Both the position numbers and the translations under genes were made by a program. The notes under the pieces were generated by a model that was not told where the DNA came from, searched no databases, and saw only the letters and a program-made list of their open reading frames with translations. Positions 29,973 to 37,344 of a stretch of 37,344 bases of DNA are shown here, piece after piece. Each line of letters starts with the position of its first letter. Position 1 is the stretch's first letter. This DNA is from Dysgonamonadaceae bacterium (lineage in GTDB: Bacteria > Bacteroidota > Bacteroidia > Bacteroidales > Azobacteroidaceae), in assembly GCA_031267615.1 (NCBI GenBank), contig JAIRYM010000103.1:1-37344 (forward strand). Reading direction: 5' to 3'.

Positions 29973-31487
29973 TCAGCCTCGTTTAATACGAAAATCATTT
30001 ATATTCAAGATTTTATAAGTTTCGAGCAAAGCGTCTTCATTGTTTGTTATGACAAGCAGTTTGTCTTCAGGTTTAAGTTCGGTATTACCTTTCGGAATGA
30101 AATATTGCGAATCGCGTTTTACCATAACGGCAAGAGTATGTTCGGGCAACGGCAAGTCCATCAATCTTTTACCATGTTCAAGTATTGATTTATTGAGAGC
30201 AATTTCCGTCATAGTAGATTTAATATCTTCTGCAAATTCAATATCAAAATCCTGAAAAGCGCCTCTATCGTCGCTGTCTTTGGCCAATCCGAGCCATTTT
30301 CCTACAAGAGTAAGTCCTGTTCCCTGAACCAAAAGCGAAAGCAGTGTAATGAAAAACACAATATCAAATATCAGTCGGGAGTGTTCAAGTCCGGCAGCAA
30401 GAGGCAAAATAGCAAAAACTATCGGCACGGCGCCACGCAATCCAACCCACGAAACAAATATTTTTTCTCTCATTTTCATCTTTCGGAATGGCAGCAGAGA
30501 TATTATCACAGACAGAGGACGCGCGCCTATAATCATAAACAGTCCGATGCACAGACTTATAACTGCGACAGGCAGCAAGTCTTTAGGATTGACTAACAAA
30601 CCTAACGTCAGGAACATAACTATCTGACTGATCCACGCCAATCCTTCAAAAAAGCGCAACGAAGAACGTTTATGCACCAACTGTGCATTGCCAAGCACCA
30701 ATCCGCCGATATAAACGGCAAGATAACCATTGCCCTTTAAAAAGTATGTCGCGGAAAAAATGAAAATTCCGAAAGTAAATAACAAAATAGGATAGAGCGA
30801 ATCGTTATTGAGGTTGATTTTATTGATAATCCATACAGCCGCCTTTCCGAGACAGAAACCTGCTGCGCTACCGATTGCGAATTGCAGGCAAAAATCAAGT
30901 ATCGCTTTGCTGTAACCTGCATTGCCTGTTCCTGACTCAATCAACTGAATGAGTACGACAGTCAGCATATAAGCCATAGGGTCGTTGCTGCCGCTTTCGA
31001 GTTCGAGTAGCGGACGTATATTTTTCTTCAGCCTGACACCTTTTCCTCTTAATATCGAAAAAACTGAAGCAGAATCTGTTGAAGACATAACAGACGCTAA
31101 AAGCAATGATTCTAGAAACGAAAGATGAATATTAGGAAGAAAATATGCTGCAACGTAATATATAAACGTTCCTGTGATGAAAGCCATAAGCAGTACGCCA
31201 AGAGTTGCGAGAATTATTCCCTGAGCCGCAACAGGTTTTATTTCACCGTATTTCGTATCCAATCCGCCTGAAAACAGAATTATACACAAAGCAACAGTTC
31301 CGACAGTTTGGGCGATTCCGTAATGTTCAAATTCAAAGCCTAAGCCATCAACGCCGAACACCATTCCAACACCGAGAAACAGTAACAACACAGGCACTCC
31401 AAGTCTTGTTCCCGCCTTCGTCGCAAGCAAACTCACGAGAAAAAGAACGGAAAGAAATAACAAAATAAATTCGATAGAGATTGTCAT
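29973..31487 (-). CDS. CPA1-type K+/H+ (or Na+/H+) antiporter with C-terminal TrkA-C domain
   Basis: A 504-residue inner-membrane antiporter of the NhaP2/CvrA group. About twelve hydrophobic segments fill residues 1-390. The ion-binding region is ASVMSSTDSASVFSIL followed by LLELESGSNDPMAYML (the T-D and N-D motifs), and SWVGLRGAVPIVFAILPLAA is the typical late motif. After the membrane part a TrkA-C-like regulatory domain (about residues 430-504, LPEHTLAVMVKRDSQYFIPK) probably binds a nucleotide. It starts 9 bp after the fmt stop, so it shares an operon with fmt. Confidence 0.9.
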   Translation of the reverse strand: MTISIEFILLFLSVLFLVSLLATKAGTRLGVPVLLLFLGVGMVFGVDGLGFEFEHYGIAQTVGTVALCIILFSGGLDTKYGEIKPVAAQGIILATLGVLLMAFITGTFIYYVAAYFLPNIHLSFLESLLLASVMSSTDSASVFSILRGKGVRLKKNIRPLLELESGSNDPMAYMLTVVLIQLIESGTGNAGYSKAILDFCLQFAIGSAAGFCLGKAAVWIINKINLNNDSLYPILLFTFGIFIFSATYFLKGNGYLAVYIGGLVLGNAQLVHKRSSLRFFEGLAWISQIVMFLTLGLLVNPKDLLPVAVISLCIGLFMIIGARPLSVIISLLPFRKMKMREKIFVSWVGLRGAVPIVFAILPLAAGLEHSRLIFDIVFFITLLSLLVQGTGLTLVGKWLGLAKDSDDRGAFQDFDIEFAEDIKSTMTEIALNKSILEHGKRLMDLPLPEHTLAVMVKRDSQYFIPKGNTELKPEDKLLVITNNEDALLETYKILNINDFRIKRG

Positions 31488-31496
31488 AATAGATTA

Positions 31497-32456
31497 TTAG
31501 TGTGATTTTACAAACAGATTTCCATTTCCTCTTAAAAATTCTTCTGTATTCATTTGTTTTTTCCCTGCCATCTGAATACTTTTAAGGCGAATAAAGCCAT
31601 CGCAAGTGGCGACATCAAGATATGTTTTGCCGTCGGAAATCGCCTGTGATACAGGTAATGAGTGAGATTTAAATATTTTTTCCGTTTCAAAGATTTTCAT
31701 ATTAACGATTTCGCCGTTTGCGGTTTGTAAATCAGTCCACGCCGCAGGATATGGCGACAATCCGCGCACAAAATTATAAATTTCCGCAGTCGATTTTGTC
31801 CAGTCAATGCGGCAGGTTTCTTTAAAAATTTTTGGCGCAGGTTTTAAAACTGTTTCTTTCGTGATAATTTCTTGTTGTTCAATCGCTATGATTTTATTTG
31901 ACAATAGCGCATCAACAGTTTTTAAGACTAACTTCGAGCCGATATTCATAAGGCTGTTGTGAATTGTTTCGGCGTTGTCGGTTTCAGAAATCGGTATCCG
32001 TTCTTGAAACAGAATCTTACCTGTATCAATTTCTTTATCAAGCAGAAAAGTTGTTACGCCTGTTTGTGTTTCTCCGTTGATTATCGCCCAGTTTATCGGA
32101 GCAGCGCCGCGATACTGTGGCAGAAGCGAAGCGTGAAGATTGAAGGTACCATATCGTGACATTGCCCATACTGATTCGGGCAACATTCTGAAGGCAACAA
32201 CAATCTGCAAATCGGCTTTCCATGATTTCAATTTTCCCAAAAATTCGGCGTCTTTCAGTTTTTCGGGTTGAAGCAATGGCAAATTTTGCGAAAGTGCATA
32301 CTGCTTTACTGCGCTAGCCTGCAATACGCTCTGATGCTTGCCCACAGGTTTGTCCGGCGTAGTAACTACACCAACAATCTCATATCCGCCGTTTATCAAT
32401 GCCCGAAGACTTTCTACTGCAAATTCAGGCGTACCCATAAAAACTATACGAGCCAT
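31497..32456 (-). CDS. fmt: Methionyl-tRNA formyltransferase
   Basis: Formylates initiator Met-tRNA using 10-formyl-THF. 319 residues with the expected motifs: IVFMGTPEFAVESLRALING at the N terminus, FNLHASLLPQYRGAAPINWA (the SLLP formyl-binding and catalytic loop) and GETQTGVTTFLLDKEIDTG. The C-terminal tRNA-binding domain includes FVRGLSPYPAAWTDL. It has its own -7 element at 32480-32487 and is followed by the antiporter. Confidence 0.96.
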   Translation of the reverse strand: MARIVFMGTPEFAVESLRALINGGYEIVGVVTTPDKPVGKHQSVLQASAVKQYALSQNLPLLQPEKLKDAEFLGKLKSWKADLQIVVAFRMLPESVWAMSRYGTFNLHASLLPQYRGAAPINWAIINGETQTGVTTFLLDKEIDTGKILFQERIPISETDNAETIHNSLMNIGSKLVLKTVDALLSNKIIAIEQQEIITKETVLKPAPKIFKETCRIDWTKSTAEIYNFVRGLSPYPAAWTDLQTANGEIVNMKIFETEKIFKSHSLPVSQAISDGKTYLDVATCDGFIRLKSIQMAGKKQMNTEEFLRGNGNLFVKSH

Positions 32457-32479
32457 AACAACTATTTAAGAATTTGCTA

Positions 32480-32487
32480 CAAAGATA
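32480..32487 (-). promoter_or_regulatory. -7 element of fmt-antiporter operon
   Basis: TATCTTTG on the minus strand matches the consensus and lies 23 bp before the fmt ATG; the -33 box is not clear. Confidence 0.5.
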
Positions 32488-32551
32488 GTGAAAATCTGAG
32501 AAAAACATACTTTTTGTAGGAAAGTCATTTTACGTCTTCAAAGAAAAAGAG

Positions 32552-32559
32552 TAATTTTG
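32552..32559 (+). promoter_or_regulatory. -7 element of the nuclease-helicase gene
   Basis: TAATTTTG on the plus strand matches TAnnTTTG and lies 51 bp before the ATG at 32611. The expected -33 position (about 32528-32531) has TTTT rather than TTTG. It is divergent from the fmt promoter. Confidence 0.45.
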
Positions 32560-32610
32560 TAACAGAGAATTAAATGTTACAATTTATAGAAATTAAAAAT
32601 AAAATAACTA

Positions 32611-35484
32611 ATGGTTTCAATCAAAACTTTACGTATATCTTTCTGTGAATTTATTGATAATAAACTCGTTGGCAATACAGCAAATAAACAATCGATTACG
32701 CTTAACTGTTCAGAACAGCAGTTGCAGGAACTCAACTGTCTGTTGCCTTTGATTCAGCGCGGTAACGTGTTCAATTTACTTAATGTAGAAGCGTTGACTG
32801 ATGACACTGTTAAAGCGGAATTGATTGTTTTTGAACCTGACTACCTGATTGATATAAGTTCGCTTGCAGAATGTTTCAAGCCTTACGGAAATCACTATCT
32901 GAACTACACGCTCGCACGTTTGCAGGACCGCAAAACAAGTCCCGCAATACTGCTCGGAAACACTGCCAATTATTTTCTCGACGAACTGTTAAATGAAGAG
33001 GAAAATTTTACTGTTTCATTAAAAAAGATGTTCTCAACGTCGGCTTTCGAGTTTACCGCTTGCGATGCACTGAAAGAACAACACACCGGACATAAATTTT
33101 TTCTCAATTGCAACCGCCATTTTAACAATATCCGTTATGCTGTGCAACAGTTTTTCCCAAAAACAAATATTGAGCGCGAGAAAGCAGTGCTTGAACCGTC
33201 GTTTATCTGTAATGCGCTTGGCTTGCAGGGACGACTTGACTTGATGTTGAGCGATTTTTCGGCTTTTGTCGAACTGAAATCAGGAAAGGCTTTGGAAGAT
33301 TTTCGCACAGGCGGACAGTTTATTCATTCCGCAGAAAACCATTATACACAGATGATTCTTTACCTTGCTACGCTTGAATTTAATCTGTCACTTAATCCTG
33401 ACGATATACGTTCATACTTGCTATATTCCAAATATCCTGTTTTGAGCAGGGAAAGACATACGCGCAAGCAACTTGCTTTGGCTCTGCGGCTGCGCAATCA
33501 GATAGTTGCATTTGATTTTTTTCTGCAAGACGCAAACGATGTTTCAATCACAGAAGAAATACTTACGCAAATCTCGTCCATCAACCTCAATATAAAGGAG
33601 CTTGAAGGTAAGTTTTTCGATAATTATCTTGCACCTTCTATCGACAAATTTGCTTTCGCTTTCGATTGCCTCAAAGAAGCAGAAAAAACGTATTTCTTAA
33701 GGATTTATACATTTATTCAGAAAGAGTTGTGGCTGTCGAAATGCGGACAGCGCGAATATGAAGGTGCAAAACAGGCGTCGTGCCTCTGGAACGCCACGTT
33801 TGATGAAAAACTCGCTGCCGCCGAACTGCTTTACAATCTTAAAATCACTGAAAACCGCGCAGCAACTGATGAACACACTATTCGTCTTTCTATTCCGGAA
33901 TATCCTGATTTATATCTGCCTAATTTTCGTCAGGGCGATGCGGTAGTGCTGTACGAGCGCAACACGGAATCGGATACCGTCAATAATCGTCAAGTCTTTC
34001 GCGGAGCAATAGAATCTCTTGAAGCCGACAGTTTGGTATTTAGATTGAGGTATAAGCAGAAAAATATACAGGTTTGGAATCCTGATTCGCTATATGCCGT
34101 AGAACACGATTATATGGATTCGACTTTCACAGGAATGTTCCGCGCTCTGTCGACGTTTTTGCATGCAAATCCGGACAGGAAAAGTTTGCTGACACTGCCG
34201 CCTGTCAATACACAGGATGGTATATGTAATATGCCTCTACCTGTGCGTCTTCTAATCGGTCCTCCAGGCACAGGCAAAACGTCAATAGCTCTGAAAAGTA
34301 TGGTAGAAGATGAATTACAGAAAGACAATACAAATGTTCTGCTTATTTCTTATACTAATCGCGCTGTAGATGAGATTTGTTGCGCATTGTCGGATATTGG
34401 CGACGGCTCGCTCGAATATATCCGCATTGGCAGTGAACTTAACTGTGCATCTGCATTTCGTCCGCACCTGCTTGAAAATTGCCTGAAACAGTGCTGCAAC
34501 AGACAGGAAGTTGCGAAAGCAATAAATAAATGTCGCGTGTTTGTTGGAACAGCCGCTTCGGTTTGGGGTAAACCCGAACTGTTTCATCTCAAACATTTTG
34601 ATTTAGCCATCGTTGATGAGGCAACCCAACTGCTTGAACCTCATTTGATCGGTATATTTTGTATCCGTGATGCCGAAGGACACAATGCAATAGAACGTTT
34701 TACGCTTATCGGCGACTACAAACAACTGCCTGCCGTCGTATTGCAAAGCCGCGAAGAAAGCGCTGTCAATGAGATTATTCTAAATGCAGCAGGGCTGACA
34801 AATCTTGCTGATTCGCTGTTTGAACGTTTATATCGTCAATATACAAAACACGGATTGACTGCATATTACAGCATGCTTACCCGTCAGGGACGAATGCACC
34901 CCGATATTTCTGCTTTCCCTTCGGAATATTTTTACGAAGGACTTCTTGAAAGTGCAGGTTTGCCACATCAGACGGAAGAATGGACTCAATCTCGACTGCA
35001 ATTCTTTGACGTCAGTCCTTCGCTGTCCGATTTTTCGAATAAGGTAAACAGCAACGAAGCGGCTAAAGTTTGTGAAATCTGCAAAGCGCTTTATCAAAAC
35101 TGTCAGGAGAATGACACAGCGTTTAATCCCAAATCGACAGGTATTATTACGCCATACCGCAGTCAAATTGCACTGATCAGGCGTATGTTGCAGGAAACAG
35201 GCATTGCCGGACTTGCACAGATAAATGTCGATACGGTAGAGCGATTTCAGGGCAGTCAGCGCGACACAATCATCTATTCGATCTGCGTGAAAACCGAAAA
35301 CCAGTTAAACGCTTTGCCTAACTGGGTAGAAGAAAACGGGAAACGTATTGACAGAAAACTCAACGTCGCTCTTACACGCGCTCGCAAGCAACTGTTTTTA
35401 ACAGGAAACAGGCGACTGCTCTGTAATAATGAAGTCTACAGAAAATTGATGTTAGCGTGTTATAAGAAAAAGCGCGTGATTTAA
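32611..35484 (+). CDS. Dna2-like fusion of a RecB/Cas4-type nuclease and a superfamily 1 helicase
   Basis: A 957-residue cytoplasmic protein. The N-terminal third holds a PD-(D/E)xK nuclease: ALGLQGRLDLMLSDFSAFVE with Asp210, then VELKSGKA with Glu221 and Lys223, followed by HYTQMILYLATLEFNL (the Q-x-x-x-Y motif of RecB-type nucleases). The C-terminal half is an SF1 helicase of the AAA_11/AAA_12 (Upf1/Dna2) type: Walker A GPPGTGKTS at 550-558, VDEATQ at Asp669-Glu670, IGDYKQLPAVV, LTRQGRMHP, GIITPYRSQI, TVERFQGSQRDTIIYS and LNVALTRARKQL. No obvious Fe-S cysteine set is seen. The arrangement is that of eukaryotic Dna2 and its bacterial relatives, suggesting processing of DNA flaps or ends. The gene stands alone, with no restriction, CRISPR or Abi genes next to it, so repair is more likely than defence. 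Confidence 0.88.
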   Translation: MVSIKTLRISFCEFIDNKLVGNTANKQSITLNCSEQQLQELNCLLPLIQRGNVFNLLNVEALTDDTVKAELIVFEPDYLIDISSLAECFKPYGNHYLNYTLARLQDRKTSPAILLGNTANYFLDELLNEEENFTVSLKKMFSTSAFEFTACDALKEQHTGHKFFLNCNRHFNNIRYAVQQFFPKTNIEREKAVLEPSFICNALGLQGRLDLMLSDFSAFVELKSGKALEDFRTGGQFIHSAENHYTQMILYLATLEFNLSLNPDDIRSYLLYSKYPVLSRERHTRKQLALALRLRNQIVAFDFFLQDANDVSITEEILTQISSINLNIKELEGKFFDNYLAPSIDKFAFAFDCLKEAEKTYFLRIYTFIQKELWLSKCGQREYEGAKQASCLWNATFDEKLAAAELLYNLKITENRAATDEHTIRLSIPEYPDLYLPNFRQGDAVVLYERNTESDTVNNRQVFRGAIESLEADSLVFRLRYKQKNIQVWNPDSLYAVEHDYMDSTFTGMFRALSTFLHANPDRKSLLTLPPVNTQDGICNMPLPVRLLIGPPGTGKTSIALKSMVEDELQKDNTNVLLISYTNRAVDEICCALSDIGDGSLEYIRIGSELNCASAFRPHLLENCLKQCCNRQEVAKAINKCRVFVGTAASVWGKPELFHLKHFDLAIVDEATQLLEPHLIGIFCIRDAEGHNAIERFTLIGDYKQLPAVVLQSREESAVNEIILNAAGLTNLADSLFERLYRQYTKHGLTAYYSMLTRQGRMHPDISAFPSEYFYEGLLESAGLPHQTEEWTQSRLQFFDVSPSLSDFSNKVNSNEAAKVCEICKALYQNCQENDTAFNPKSTGIITPYRSQIALIRRMLQETGIAGLAQINVDTVERFQGSQRDTIIYSICVKTENQLNALPNWVEENGKRIDRKLNVALTRARKQLFLTGNRRLLCNNEVYRKLMLACYKKKRVI

Positions 35485-35500
35485 TCAATGAATCACGCGC
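35472..35500. terminator. Bidirectional intrinsic terminator between the helicase and BspA-like genes
   Basis: Perfect 10-bp stem GCGCGTGATT (35472-35481) with AATCACGCGC (35491-35500) and a 9-base loop. The helicase stop codon lies in the loop. On the minus strand the stem is followed by TTTTTCTTATA, a good terminator for the BspA-like gene. Confidence 0.8.
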
Positions 35501-35512
35501 AACTCTCAGTTC

Positions 35513-37344
35513 TTAGTTCTTGATGATTTTCACCGTTTGCCCATTTACCCGGACAATGTACACGCCTTGCGGCAAATCCCGGACTGTTATTGTTTCGCTT
35601 TCGCCTTTCGCTGTTTGCGTCAACAGCAAGCGACCGTACTGATCGAAGAAACGGAGCGTCTGTCCCGCCTGCAAGCCGGAGACGGTGATGTAATCCGATG
35701 CCGGATTGGGAGCAACGGCAATCGCCGGCTGAGCGTCCGGTTCTGCTATTGCCGAAGGCGTAATGTTCCCGATAAACGTAAGGGCGGAGATGGCGACGGT
35801 TTTAATATTATCGCCCGGCATATAGAAACTGCAAGCAGACAATTCCTCGCTGCCGCTTGACGCTGTCACCGTGTTTTCATAACGTTTATAAATCAACGTA
35901 ACGTAGAAAGGATGACCATTGCCATCATAATGAATCCATGAGGAAAGACTTCCCGAAGTTTCATAATACTGCAAGCCAAGATGAAGCGTAAATTCATAAA
36001 TACTGTTTGCATTGACTTCAACGATTGTGTCAAGCGTTTTGCCGTGTCCAACATCGAAATGCAGCGGAAGGCTGCCAGACTCGATGGTTGTTAAGCGGTA
36101 TTTCAACTGGATTTTATCAATAACCGGATATGGTTCAAAACCGGAAACAGTTACTGTTGTAAGACCGGTTTTATCTTCGGCGTAGAAAAGCGGATGTAAT
36201 TCATAATCGACAGTCAGCCGGGTTATTGCAACTGTATAAACAGATACGCCTTCCGGTGAAGTAACGGTTATCTCAGCAGTGTTTTCACCGATAATCAGTG
36301 TCTGTTGCCCGTCGCCCGAAACCGTTGCGCCATCTGCCGGCGTTGCCTGCAGCGTAATATTTTCAATGCTTCGGGGAACGGATATGGTATAATGAAATAC
36401 AAAAGGATTAAATTCTATGAACAAATTCATCGCACTGACAGTCAAATTTTTCAGCAGCGACTTCTGCTGCACCTCCTCCATATCAAAATCTTTCCAGACG
36501 TCTGCTGTCCGGTAAGCAGCTTCGGTTCTCAGCGGAATGTGCAACCGGATGTTATGCGTATCTACATCGGAAAAGATATTCTCTCCAAGACTTACTTCCG
36601 AGGGCGCATCCCAAAAGACAGCTACATCCCTTAAAGCGGTACATTCGATAAAAGCCCCCCATCCAATGCCTGTTACGCTTTCGGGTATAATAACAAAGCC
36701 AAGACGGCTGCAAACGTTAAAAGTCCCTTCTCCAATACCTGTTACTCCTTCGGGAATAACAATGGAAGTCAGATTGCTGCATCTGGAAAATGCGTAATCT
36801 CCTATACCAGTTATCCCTTCGGGAATGATAATAGAAGTAAGGCGACCGCAACCGTAAAAAGCGCCGTTTCCAATACCTGTTACGCCGTCAGGAATGATAT
36901 ATCGTCCGGTTTTCCCTGCGGGACAGCAAAGCAAGGTTGTTTTGTCTTTATCGAACAGGTCGCCGCCGTCAGATAAAAAACGTGCATTTCCATTTTCCAC
37001 CGGAATAGCAATCAGGCTGCTGCATCGAGCAAAAGCCCATTCTCCAATACTTTCCACGTTTTCGGGAATAGAAATTGAGATAAGATTCTCGCATTGATAA
37101 AAAGATTGGCGTCCAATGCGTGTTACGCTTTCGGGGATAGTAGCCGAGATAAGATTCTGGCACAGGTAAAAAGCATAATCTCCAATACTTGCGACGCCAT
37201 CTTCTATTATCGCATTGGTAATAGAAGAACGATCGGGATACCAGGGGGCGCCCTGCAATTCGTAATCCTCCATCTCCCCTGCCCCGCTGATGGTCAGCGT
37301 ACCATTCTCCAGCGTCCATGTCAGCGAACCTGTTGTTCCGCTCG
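35513..37344 (-). CDS. BspA-like leucine-rich-repeat surface protein with type IX secretion sorting tail (N terminus outside the window)
   Basis: The frame stays open to the right edge, so the protein starts beyond 37344; the first Met at 37273 is internal. Upstream codons read GSLTWTLENGTLTISGAGEM, the usual lead-in to BspA-type LRR_5 arrays. From there: about seven LRR_5 repeats of the form VTGIGxxAFxxCxxLTSIxI, one of them interrupted by a longer loop (PVENGNARFLSDGGDLFDKD); a cadherin-like beta-sandwich (LKNLTVSAMNLFIEF ... SPEGVSVYTVAITR); a further beta-rich domain; and a C-terminal type A sorting domain (VAPNPASDYITVSGLQAGQ ... LPQGVYIVRVNGQTVKIIKN). Such proteins are exported by the gliding/PorSS system and bind host or matrix ligands. 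A terminator follows at 35472-35500. Confidence 0.9.
   Translation of the reverse strand, partial: SGTTGSLTWTLENGTLTISGAGEMEDYELQGAPWYPDRSSITNAIIEDGVASIGDYAFYLCQNLISATIPESVTRIGRQSFYQCENLISISIPENVESIGEWAFARCSSLIAIPVENGNARFLSDGGDLFDKDKTTLLCCPAGKTGRYIIPDGVTGIGNGAFYGCGRLTSIIIPEGITGIGDYAFSRCSNLTSIVIPEGVTGIGEGTFNVCSRLGFVIIPESVTGIGWGAFIECTALRDVAVFWDAPSEVSLGENIFSDVDTHNIRLHIPLRTEAAYRTADVWKDFDMEEVQQKSLLKNLTVSAMNLFIEFNPFVFHYTISVPRSIENITLQATPADGATVSGDGQQTLIIGENTAEITVTSPEGVSVYTVAITRLTVDYELHPLFYAEDKTGLTTVTVSGFEPYPVIDKIQLKYRLTTIESGSLPLHFDVGHGKTLDTIVEVNANSIYEFTLHLGLQYYETSGSLSSWIHYDGNGHPFYVTLIYKRYENTVTASSGSEELSACSFYMPGDNIKTVAISALTFIGNITPSAIAEPDAQPAIAVAPNPASDYITVSGLQAGQTLRFFDQYGRLLLTQTAKGESETITVRDLPQGVYIVRVNGQTVKIIKN

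Noticed and set aside
32611-35484. Part of a CRISPR/Cas4 or restriction system
   Set aside because: The nuclease motif resembles Cas4/RecB, but the gene is isolated, fused to a helicase, and flanked by fmt and a surface protein gene.

Overview
The window looks like chromosomal DNA from a Bacteroidota bacterium, most likely of the order Bacteroidales. Evidence: repeated Bacteroidota-type promoters (TTTG, 19-22 bp, TAnnTTTG) on both strands; a RagB/SusD-type lipoprotein; a BspA-like leucine-rich-repeat protein with a type IX secretion sorting tail; a FISUMP-type giant surface protein; a DUF6261-like gene; and a MurA with Asp in place of the catalytic Cys, as is usual in this phylum. No rRNA, tRNA, CRISPR array, transposase or phage gene was seen.

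Layout. 1-964: start of an unrecognised minus-strand gene, preceded by a long probable leader with eleven 21-bp tandem repeats, a hairpin and a 15-base G/C homopolymer; then a frameshifted 3' remnant of a ketoacyl-ACP synthase III gene. 964-7070 (+): glycan or envelope cluster with an MBOAT O-acyltransferase, its SGNH-like partner, a GH63/trehalase-like lipoprotein, a GT-B glycosyltransferase and a WbpE-like sugar aminotransferase. 7051-8822 (-): kdsC then argG. 8823-10939 (+): a consensus promoter, a 47-codon ORF made of a duplicated 14-residue unit, a DUF6261-like gene and a biotin ligase. 11022-13726 (-): an orphan SusD-like lipoprotein and an LpxL/HtrB-like acyltransferase. 14153-20522 (-): a two-gene operon for a secreted 254-residue protein and a giant surface protein of about 1866 residues. 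20929-25308 (+): HtrA/DegQ protease and B12-dependent ribonucleotide reductase. 25309-25854: unusually GC-rich intergenic DNA with REP-like palindromes, long inverted repeats and 23-bp tandem repeats. 25855-27692 (+): murA-rimM. 27720-32456 (-): asnB-ridA, and fmt followed by a CPA1 cation/proton antiporter. 32611-35484 (+): a Dna2-like nuclease-helicase fusion. 35513-37344 (-): C-terminal part of a BspA-like protein exported by the type IX system.

Functionally the window mixes housekeeping genes (argG, birA, nrdJ, murA, rimM, asnB, fmt) with envelope functions (KDO/LPS, O-acylation, lipid A acylation, surface proteins). The least explained parts are the repeat-bearing leader at 218-742, the duplicated hairpin mini-ORF at 8969-9112, the GC-rich repeat island at 25309-25854 with the GC rise in flanking core genes, and the two-gene giant surface protein operon. 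No obvious new defence or biosynthetic system was recognised.
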